NCBI GenBank assembly: GCA_027924645.1
Contig: BSBN01000213.1
Location: 35,032,501-35,096,500, forward strand
Source of the DNA: Cunninghamia lanceolata
Taxonomy: Eukaryota > Streptophyta > Pinopsida > Cupressales > Cupressaceae
Length of the DNA stretch: 64,000 nt
Direction of reading: 5' to 3'
The notes beneath the pieces are model-generated. The model saw only the letters and a list, made by a program, of their open reading frames with translations, ran no database searches and was not told the DNA's origin. This document shows, in pieces, positions 13,042-22,600 of the stretch. The first letter of the stretch is position 1, and each line of letters begins with the position of its first letter. The position numbers and the translations under genes are program-made.

Positions 13042-15117
13042 ATGCCTCCACGACGTCGAGCACGCCAAAGGAGTGAGTTTTATTTATTTTTTTGTTTGAA
13101 TTTGTTTCTAAATAGGTAGGTTTGAGTTGATTTTTGATGTAAATTTCGTTAATTGTCAGGAAACGTTAATGCACCTCCTCCTCCTCCTCCTCCTCCTCCA
13201 CAAAATCCTGCAGAACAACAACCTCCTCCATCCATTCCTCGACATGCCCCTGGAACACAAGAAAATATAATGGGGCAAATTGAAAACAACAAAAAAGAAA
13301 TTAAAGATATAATTGCAAGGTTGAAAGATCCTTCCACTTCAACCTTGCATAGGTCCACGCTTGCTGAATCTCTTGAATCTATGTTATCAAATGTAGATTC
13401 AATTAGCAAGCAAATAACCAGTTGGATGGATAAGAGGAGAGAGTTTAGAGATTTTTATGCAGACAAGTTGTCATACCAAGATGTAAAAAAATTACAAATC
13501 ACAAAATTAGACTTGTGTTCAATTTTCACAAACCCACAAACAAATCAACCTCTACCCATTACATGCAAGAGGTTCCCTATCCATTGGTGTAACAACCAAG
13601 CGATAAGGGACAGTTTTGGGCAGAGGTGGTGGATGGTTTTTGACCATCCTCCATGCAATAATAATGAGGTCCTGCAATACTTTTTGAGGAAACTCTACTG
13701 CTAGTTTGTCCTCAATAAAGTGCCAAACTATTTTGATATGCAGGACTTCCAGGGTAGAGGTGGGGGGTTAGCACAAGATAGACTAGGGGCACGTCTTGAC
13801 CCATAGTGGGTAGTGAGATGAGTAATCAACAGACCAGCCCACGAGCATGTTTCTATCCCTTCTATTGTGAAGGAGAGTGTTGAGGTCGATACACTTTCGT
13901 CCATTAGTGCTTTGACCCAGAGCATCATAGAGCATGCCGGTCCTGCAGCACAGAGTGGGTTGGGAGATAGTGCGAGGAGTAGGGTCCCACCCTATACTTG
14001 TCAAACTTGTGGGTCAGCTTGTGGTTATGACCCCATGGATAGTCAGGACGCAGGTGCACAGCCTACATCTGCAACTGAGCAGATGGTGATGACAAATACC
14101 CTCCTGAGTGAGACTTTTGGCCTTGATACTCAGGTAAATATTAGCAAGTTTATTGAATTTAATTTATTAAATTTTATTTTTGAAATGCAAGATTAACTAA
14201 TTTAAATTGATGATTTTAATGAAATTTCAGGGTCATAGCGTCGATGCAGTTTTCAGTGGTTTGCCACCTGCATTTTACACTAGATCATCTATTATCGGGG
14301 TATGTAACTAGTAAACAATTATAAATATTACATGTGAATAGCATCGTTATATGAATGGTATTCTAATATCTGATTTTGGATGTTGAATAGGTTAATATTA
14401 TAGATTTCATGGCAACACCTACTAGCGGTGGTGGACTTCAAAGCTTTACGGAGGTAATAAAATAAATAGTTTAATGAATGAATTGTACTTACTAGATTTT
14501 TGTATGTGACTTGTGTGCTTTATTGTGTGTACTTCCATGTTTAGATAAATGTGTGTGTATGTTAGGAGCCATGATTTGCATCACTATTATAGTTTTCATA
14601 ATTGAATAATGTTGTTTTATTTCCAGATGATGCAGGCTGCGGAGACACCTCCCCATGTTCAGAGGGCAATGGAGCATGGTGTGGCCTCTGCGATTCATAG
14701 CTCCATGGCATTGACAGGGGTATGAGGCAGATTAGTAAATTTCAATTTACATTCATTGTTATAGTTGTCTATTTTTGAAAAATCAAAAGATTATTAATTT
14801 GAAGTTTAATTTCTATCTGGATGGTTTCTATAGGACATGACATCACCAGGGCCTATTCCTGCTACTGAGGCAAGTGACGAGATAGATTATATGTTAGCGG
14901 TAAGTGATTATTTTGTTAAATGTTCCATTTTTTATAACATGTAATTTCTATATATTAATGTCTATACTTTTTATTGTAACAGGTAAAGATACAGGAAGAA
15001 CTAAATAGGAGTAGCCGCCCTTGGGTTCGTAGTAGACCACCCACATGCGCGTCTCCATCCCCTAGAAGATCAAAGGCTGCCCGTGATCTGTTCTCTTCAC
15101 CAGCCAGAGGGGAATGA
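13042..15117 (+). pseudogene. Seven-exon transposon gene of unknown function, three internal stops
   Basis: I do not recognise the family. Exons read from splice signals and frame: 13042-13072, 13160-14133, 14231-14299, 14391-14453, 14627-14719, 14834-14899, 14983-15117. Every intron is GT-AG; the first is phase 1 and the other five are phase 0. The result is one continuous frame of 476 codons. The product starts with a basic stretch (MPPRRRARQR) and a nine-proline run. A probable coiled coil follows (about residues 50-110), then a Cys/Trp-rich part (FPIHWCNNQ, QRWWMVFDHPPC) and a CQTCGSACG cluster. The C terminus is basic (SPRRSKAARD). The basic ends and cysteines suggest DNA binding, perhaps as a transposase partner; this is inference. 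Stops sit in exon 2 at codons 192, 226 and 231 (13702, 13804, 13819), each one C-to-T change from CAG or CGA. An intron at 13669-13743 could remove only the first stop. Confidence 0.7.
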
Positions 15118-15530
15118 CTTTTTATTGTGTTCCTTTGTTGTATGCCTATATGGCATTTGTGGACATATATTTTGTATTGTATATAGTTGACATTGTATGC
15201 CTATATGGATATTTGGTTAATACAAATCTTTTTTATTGATGGCGTCCATACTTGCATTATAAATCCATGTTTGAATGGATATTTGTAGATGGCTACTACA
15301 AATATTTAAAGTCCAATTGTATTACATAGGATCTTTGTTGATCCAATAACCTAGCTATTGTTATTCAAGTATCACCTAAACCTCATTTTGGAACTAAAAG
15401 ATAAAAGTTGTATTTAAAAAATAAATGAATCATCATGTTGAACAGAAAATATTAATATTCTTTATGAGTAGCATAGAATGTCAACTATATGCAATACAAA
15501 AAAATAACATCATGTTATTTTTTATGTTTG
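15118..15530 (+). other. 3' flank of the left transposon gene
   Basis: AT-rich DNA with repeated phrases such as GCCTATATGG (near 15145 and 15199) and ATGGATATTTG. It probably includes the 3' untranslated region. No sharp poly(A) signal is clear. Confidence 0.4.
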
Positions 15531-16029
15531 AGATCCTGAAAATGACTAAGTCTAGTAGCCTGATATCCTGAAACGCTAGGATGAATATCCAAGTCATTAA
15601 GATGATTGCGCCTTGAGAAAAAGTCATTAAGATGAGCACCTAAAGGAGACTTTCTTAAACATTCAAACATTAAGCAACAAGCATGAAGGGTTAAGGCGCA
15701 ATTTGCAACTCATAAAGCCTTAAAAGGGCGCCCAACTTAGAGAGAGCATTCATTTAAGACAAGGCACCCATTGACACCTATTCCACCATAAAAATGCACC
15801 TAAGGTGGAAGGAGAACAAGCCTCCAGTAAGTGAAGCACACCTATTGTCTAAACCACTTCATTATGGCACCCTAGCATGAGGAGTATATAAGTCAATAGG
15901 AAATGATGCCTAGAATGCAAATGAAGGACTAAGTGGCATTTTTAATAAGCATCAATTCACCTTAAGCATTCAATAAATACATCAAATTGAGCCCCATAAG
16001 CCTAGACGCCCTTTACCTTCAAAAGAACC
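15531..16029. repeat. Degenerate GCGCC/GCACC-word repeat, left block
   Basis: Words such as AAGGCGCAA, GGGCGCCCA, AAGGCACCCA and GCACCTAAGG recur at irregular spacing. The same vocabulary dominates 18590-20316. The two blocks bracket the gypsy gag relic and may be parts of one inserted retroelement, but no exact LTR match was found by eye. Confidence 0.45.
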
Positions 16030-16600
16030 TTGTATTGATGTCAAGAGTTGGTCGTATCGGCGTATCGGCAGACCTTGGTTAGGCTTCGTTGATAGTGGTC
16101 TATCTTGCCGACGAGTGTGGTTCGAAGTCGAAGACATCAGTGTATCGGAAGATAATCTATTGGTGCGTCGGAAGAGTAGTTGAGAGCTTCGCCGATGAAG
16201 GGGGTCACACCGACAGTCGAAATCCATCAGTGTATCAGCCCAATGAGATTAGAGTTCATCGATGTTTGGAGTCTCACCGACGAGTGTGGTCCAAAGGTTG
16301 TCATTGGTGAGATCAGTGTGTCGGCAGAAAAGTTTTTGGGTGTGCCGATGGTATTAAGTCCTAACAATAGGCGAGGGACTTAGAGTCTCGTATCGGAGTG
16401 ACAAAGACATCGGTGTGAAAGGATATAAAGTCACCGATAGCAGTCTGTCTGACTAATAAGAGTCAATGATGGGATGTTTGTGAGAAGTGAAATCAAATGG
16501 AGTCATGGTGGCATTGGCCTATCGGCCGATGAAATTTTAAGCTCGCCGATGGTATGTTGTCTCGCCAATAGTGAGTTCAAAGGTTCAAAAGTTGATAATT
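16030..16600. repeat. Degenerate short repeat rich in CGCCGAT and TATCGG
   Basis: The words TATCGGC, CGCCGATG, CACCGACGAG and TCGCCGATRG occur more than a dozen times on one strand in 570 bp, with a loose 25-40-bp rhythm. The CpG density is far above the surroundings. Frames crossing it (16089-16383) share repeat-driven residues and have no domain. Confidence 0.6.
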
Positions 16601-16999
16601 CTATGCTTCCACTGTGTGCTCTGCATCAGACACTCATCCCTACTACAGTCTAGCATTCTCTAGTTGTGTTCCCCCCATGTTTTTGTGAATGCCTCTGGAA
16701 GTAATGTTGAGTTACTTGTGATGTCCTTATTGACTGGTGTTGTTTTGGATTCATGTGTAGTCCTTGTTCCTTATAGTCTATTGTCTACCTGACTGTTTGT
16801 TGTAACTTATTGAACCACTATGATTTTGAATATTTAGATTTAGAGGGCATTAGACACCAAAACTTCTTGACCTTTAACAACCCAACCTAGAATCAATAAA
16901 TTTTTGTCCATCCCAACTATTCTAGTCAAGACAAAGCATGTTGATTCTCATTCAATCCAAAGTTCATTAACAGGATTATCTTATCATAATATTTAGGGA
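16601..16999. other. Spacer before the gypsy gag relic
   Basis: No gene, primer site or LTR boundary is recognised. It could include the untranslated leader of the decayed retroelement. Confidence 0.35.
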
Positions 17000-18400
17000 A
17001 ATGACCACCTAGATGGACAATGATGTGAGCTATCTATAAAGAAACTTGCAAGAAGTATAGGAGGCATGAGAATCCCTCCATGTTGTTTATCAAGTTGAAT
17101 GATCTATGACACATCATGTATCATTAGAAAATATTCTCGAAGAGAAAGCAAGTGAAAATAATCAAAACAACCCATAACAAGGTGGAGAAGTTTAAAGGAT
17201 GGAGGTTGCAACACTTTCCAACCTCATAGCCACACTAGTCCAATGGATCAGGATGCTAAAGGCTAGAGGTGTTGAGAAACCTCTAAAGGACAAAACTATA
17301 GAAAGACCAAAAGTTCAAATGAATCCATTCAACACTAGGGTTGAGAAAAACTAGGGGGCAACTCAATCTTCCCTATTTAATTTTTTTTTTTTTCAAAAAA
17401 CTAGTAATGACACTTTCCCACATCTTCAACAACCTAGTGGAGCTTATGCGCCACAAAATCATGTGACTCACATAGTGTATCATCCCATCACTATCCAACT
17501 AATGTATCTAGGATATCAAACAAATGTGTAAATGAAAAATCAACTTAGTACACAAGCCCCATCCATGGGTCTCATGTTCATAAGAACTCCAACTTCTAAA
17601 GATTCCTTTTCAGGAACCTACTTAGACTATTTAAAAGAACCTCTTGACTTAAAAATTCTTAATATGTTATTATTACATCCCCTCCCAGATGTACCAAATT
17701 TCAAAGGGGAAGGGAATCCAAATTCCCACATCAAGGCATATATGATGACTGTATGAGAGATCTTCCCTTGGGACATAGTTGTGGCTAGGATATTTCCCAA
17801 GACCCTTGAAGGAATCATGTTAAATTGGTACTATTACCTTCCAAAGGTCTCTATACATTTCTTCACACAACCCATTGGTGATTTTGTGATACCTTTCAAT
17901 ATGAACAAATTGGTCAAGGCAAGAATTTGAGAGTTCCTAAGTATGAAATAAAATGTTTAGTTATTGGTACATTTTTAGAAGTCAGAGGCAAGTCCTTTAT
18001 TTGTCAACTAGTGCCCTAAATATGGCCCATAGAGAAATCTATAACCTCTTTTTGCATTTTGTAAATAGGGATATAAGAGAGGAGGTTTAGAAGTTACCTT
18101 ATAAGTCTTATGAGGAATATTTACAAAGTGCATTAAGAATTGATCAAGCCACAATTAGTAGTGGGTAAAGGGTTTACAGAATAAATGGATGGTTGAGGAC
18201 TTCCCAAGCTAGAGATAATAGTGAAAACAATCCTTCCACCATCAGGATATTTAAAAATAATCATAATGTAATGATATATGGGATAACTGACATACCCCTT
18301 GTGAAAAGTGATGATCATAACAAGAATGGTCACCTCAACTTAATGCCCAATAATTTTAATACTATCAAGCATCCACATAATAGTAGATAATCTTATCAAA
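17000..18400 (+). pseudogene. Ty3/gypsy gag relic nested in the large transposon
   Basis: The DNA and translation match the gag of the second gypsy element at 44.5-46.1 kb. CATAGCCACACTAGTCCAAT at 17228 parallels the block near 44968. VPNFKGEGNPNSHIKAY near 17690 parallels FKGEGDTNLHIKAY. TLEGIMLNWYY near 17805 parallels TLEGIVLNWYYHF, the tryptophan-containing core of the retrotransposon gag family. Gag proteins coat the RNA in virus-like particles. Stops and frameshifts occur every 20-70 codons. No protease, reverse transcriptase or integrase follows, so only a fragment remains. It was presumably inserted after the host transposon. Confidence 0.75.
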
Positions 18401-18589
18401 AGTCACAGAGAAATTTCTAAGGACCATAGTGTTATCCCTATGACTTGACACAACTACTTGTTTCATAAAGCAAAGGGACATGATATAAATATTGTTGTTA
18501 TATGGAGCATAATCAGACTCGGAGGTTAAATTTACCCAACTTTTACCAGCGTGGTTTCCCCCCAAATATTTTCCTACTAGTTTTGGCGC
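18401..18589. other. Short non-coding stretch after the gag relic
   Basis: Homology to the other gag copy fades out here. Nothing else is recognised. Confidence 0.35.
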
Positions 18590-20316
18590 CTTGAAGTCTA
18601 AGTGCATGAAAATCATTCTGAGTTGGCAACCTAATCCAATGACTTGACACAGATCCCAAAACCACCTATTGGACCAATAGGATCCTAGGCGCTCACTTCA
18701 TGCATTATAATTTCTAGGTGCCAGTTTGATGCTCCATCACAAGGAAAGTGCACCCACACTTGCAAGTGTTTTTCTTCAGGATCTAGGCGCCAGTTGAAGG
18801 TTGTAGTTGCCAAGAAGAGCGCCTAGCAAGAGGAAGTCTTTTGGAGTCTCCAAAACACATCAAACACTTGACTAACAACAAGATAACTTTTTCCCAAGTT
18901 AGGTGCTTCAAGAGGGAAGTTAAAACATGAATAAGCGCCAACTTGTCTAGGCGCAAACTCAAGCTTGTTGAGGATACACATGGCACCCAACATTCCTTGG
19001 TGATTTCATGAACTTCAAATGCTCAGAACTATTCAAGGAATGCCCAATGCCCCTTCTTGATGATAGGCACCAAAGTGAGGGTGGAATTGCACCTTGATGG
19101 CATTAGGCGCTATCTAGAGTATGCTACTCCATGGAAATGCGCCTTCTTGCTTAGAGTAATTCAAACACTCCAAGGTCTTCAGTGATCAATTCCCCAACTT
19201 ATGAAATGTCCTCCTTCATTTTAAAACACATTGTAATGCTCCAGAGAGATGACTATACCTAGGCGTCAGTCTGGGTTAGAAATGCCTCCAAAGTGCGCCT
19301 TCTCTTTCAGAATGCAAAAAAAGGTCCAAAGGTGCTAATAAATTGAAGTGCTTCTTTGGAAAAGTCCCAGAGGTTAAGATGTGCCTTGTCTTAATGAGGT
19401 GCAACTCTTGGGCAAGAAAGCTTGTAAAGTGCACCTAACTTAGTGAAGAGGTTGATAACTTCTAAACCCTTCCTAGAACTTAGATTGCTTCAACTAAAGA
19501 TCATCTTGCACCAATACATCACCAAACTTTCAATCACAAGATCAATTCAAACTTAGGCACTCATTAAGAGTCTTTCCAATGTTGGTGCATCTGAGAGGTT
19601 GAACTGGCAAGAGATGGCGCCTAGCTTCCTAGACCTTGTTTCAATATGTTTGAGTTCCAAAGTTGACTCAATGGTATCAAGATGGCACCATAGAGTCTTT
19701 GGACTAGTTCCTTAGAGTTTCAAAAACATTCTAGCTCCTTGAAAATTCCTCCTACATGCTTGGGCGCCATTTCAAGGTCCTAGAACCATGATGTAGCACC
19801 TTATTGCTCTAGGCGCCCATTCATGATTGTGCAACTTGAGATTGGCACCTAGAGTGAATAGGCTTTCATCCTGACTTAATTCACTAAAGCATCCTCATCT
19901 TGAAGCCCAAACAACTTTTCCTGCCAGAGCGCCTTGTTTGATGTGCTTCTTAACATGATACTTCTATGCCAGGTGCCACTTTGAGGCTGGAGGAGAGAGA
20001 AAGTGCGCCTACCCTATCTTGCGTGACTTTAGGACTTCAAATTCCTTTATTAGGTATGGAGCATGCTTCAATGATGTTGCTCTTAACATCTTGCACTTCC
20101 AAACCCTGATTGAAGACTCCACATCCTTGGGCGCTCATTTGGACATCACCTAATTGAGCGCCTAGGAGGTATAAAGCTTAACGTTGACATGAGGACAAGC
20201 ACTTAGTAAAGGAGAGTTTCTCAAACATTTAAAAATGTGAATCAAGTCATAGAAATGCACTAAGTCATCTAGGCACCATTTTCCCCTTGTGTACCCTTAC
20301 ATTTGCGCCTAAGAAG
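18590..20316. repeat. Degenerate AGGCGCC-word repeat, right block
   Basis: AGGCGCC, GCGCCTA, GGGCGCC and related words recur some thirty times at irregular 40-100-bp spacing, with intervening phrases such as CTTGAGGA, TTCAAACA and CCTTGGTG. This is either an old tandem array or the untranslated, low-constraint part of a retroelement. There is no coding signal. Confidence 0.5.
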
Positions 20317-22452
20317 TTGCAACTTTACACTACCTCCTGATAATTTTTGGGGCAGTAGAAAACCTTTCACCACGGGCAAATGTCTCAGAGATATAAAAAC
20401 TGAGAGAGGTTATTGTAGAGGCACTCTACATGATCACGTTGCCTCAGACAAAATATTTCTAAGTGACACGGTTTTTGAGTAACAACCATTCAAAGATTGC
20501 TGCTTTTTTGCACTTTAGACTCTTTAGGGATATCGTCGATACAATGTAGCTCAAACTGTTTCGACATGTTTGGGTGAAAAACAAGACCATGCCTAGCTTA
20601 AATGTACCCATCCAGACATGTTGGAATACTCAGTTTGGTCACATCAGGAGCAGGACAAAAGTTACACCCCTTTGCAACTTTACACTGCCTCCTTCTAACA
20701 ATTTTTGGGGCAGCAGAAAACCTTTCACCACGGGTAAATGTCTCAGAGATATAAAAAACTGAGAGAGGTTATTGTAGAGGCACTCTACATGATCGCGTTG
20801 TCTCAGATGGAATATTTCTAAGTGACACAGTTTTTGAGTAACAACCATTCAAAGATTGCTGCCTTTTTGTACTTTGGACTCTTCAGGGATATCGTTGGTA
20901 CAATATAGCTCAGACTGTTTTGACATGTTTGGGTGAAAAATAGGACCATGCCTAGTCTAAATGTACCCATCCCAATGCATTGGAACAATCAGTTTGGTCA
21001 CATCAGGAGCAGGACGAAAGTTACACCCCTTTGCAACTTTACACTGCCTCCTTCTGATGATTTTTGGGGCAGAAGAAAACCTTTCACCACGGGAAAATGT
21101 CTCAGAGATATAAAAAACTGAGAGAGGTTATTGTAGAGGCACTCTATGTGATCGCGTTGCCTTAGACAAAATGTTTCTAAGTGACACAGTTTTCAAGTAA
21201 CAACCATTCAAAGATTGCTGCCTTTTTGCACTTTGGACTCTTCAGGGATATCGTTGGTACAATGTAGCTCAGACTGTTTCGACATGTTTGGGTGAAAAAT
21301 AGGACCATGCCTAGTGTAAATATACCCATCTGGATGCGTTGGAATAGTCAGTTTGGTCACATCAAGAGAAGGACAAAAGTTACACCCCTTTGCAACTTTA
21401 CACTACCTCCTTTTAACGATTTTTGGGGCAGCAGAAAACCTTTCACCACGGGCAAATGCCTTAGAGATATAAAAAACTGAGAGAGGTTATTGTAGAAGCA
21501 CTCTACGTGATTGCATTGCCTCAAACAGAATGTTTCTAAGTGACATAATTTTTGAGTAACATCTCATCAAAGATTGCTGCCTTTTTGCACTTTGGACTCT
21601 TCAGGGATATCATCGGCACAATGTAGCTCGGACTGTTTCGACATGTTTGGGTGAAAAACAAGACCATGCCTAGCTTAAATGTATCCATCTGGATGCGTTG
21701 GAATAGTCAGTTTGGTCACATCAGGAGGAGGATGAAAGTTACACCCCTTTGCAACTTTACACTGCCTCCTTCTGACGATTTTTGGGGCAGCAGAAAACCT
21801 TTCATCACGGGCAAATGTCTCAGAGATATAAAAAAATGAGAGAGGTTATTGTAGAGGCACTCTACGTGATCGCGTTGCCTTAGACGGAATGTTTCTAAGT
21901 GACACAGTTTTCGAGTAACAACCATTCAAAGATTGCTGCCTTTTTGCACTTTGGACTCTTCAGGGATATCGTTGGTACAATGTAGCTCGGACTGTTTCGA
22001 CATGTTTGGGTGAAAAAAAGGACCATGCCTAGCATAAATGTACCCATCCGGATGCATTGAAATAGTCAGTTTGGTCACATCGAGAGCAGGACAAAAGTTA
22101 CACCCCTTTGTAACTTTACACTGCCTCCTTCTGACGATTTTTGGGGTAGCAGAAAACCTTTCACCATGGGAAAATGCCTCAGAGATATAAAAAACTGAGA
22201 GAGGTTATTGTAGAAGCACTCTACATGATCACGTTGCCTTAGACAAAATGTTTCTAAGTGACATAGTTTTTGAGTAACATCTCATCAAAGATTGCTGCCT
22301 TTTTACACTTTGGACTCTTCAGGGATATCATCGGTACAATGTAGCTCGGACTGTTTCAACATGTTTGGGTGAAAAACAAGACTATGCCTAGCATAAATGT
22401 ACCCATCTGGACGCATTGGAATAGTCATTTTGGTCGCATCAGGAGCAAGACA
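20317..22452 (+). repeat. Tandem array, six copies of a 359-bp unit
   Basis: The phrase TTGCAACTTTACACTRCCTC starts each copy at 20317, 20672, 21031, 21390, 21749 and 22108, giving spacings of 355, 359, 359, 359 and 359. The last copy ends near 22452. Copies look roughly 90% alike by eye. Every unit contains GAGATATAAAAAACTGAGAG followed by a short inverted repeat, GTAGAGGCACTCTAC, which resembles a TATA box with a stem-loop downstream. A 62-codon frame recurs in four units only because the unit repeats; 359 is not a multiple of three, so it is not a polyprotein. Confidence 0.93.
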
Positions 22453-22600
22453 CCAAAAATGGATAACATGATGATGTAAAAATGTGTATATATGTAAAAA
22501 TGCAGGAGGAAATAAAAAAAAGACAAACCTTACAAATTAATGTGCATACTTACAACTCAATGTAACATGACTTTACAAAATTAATGTGAATACTTACAAA
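22453..22600 (-). other. Likely 3' untranslated region of the transposase gene
   Basis: AT-rich leftward flank directly after the last transposase stop, with CTTACAAATTAATGTG-like phrases repeated three times. The 359-bp array abuts it on the other side. Confidence 0.4.

Noticed and set aside
13149..13409. 86-codon glycine-rich frame on the minus strand
   Set aside because: It is the shadow of the polyproline (CCT)n segment in exon 2.
13669..13743. Extra intron removing the first stop in the companion gene
   Set aside because: The acceptor TATGCAG is good, but the donor GTCCTG is poor and two other stops remain, so it was left as an alternative.
20574..21839. Four similar 62-codon frames, one per unit of the 359-bp array
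   Set aside because: They recur only because the DNA unit repeats; 359 is not a multiple of three, and opposite-strand frames are equally long.
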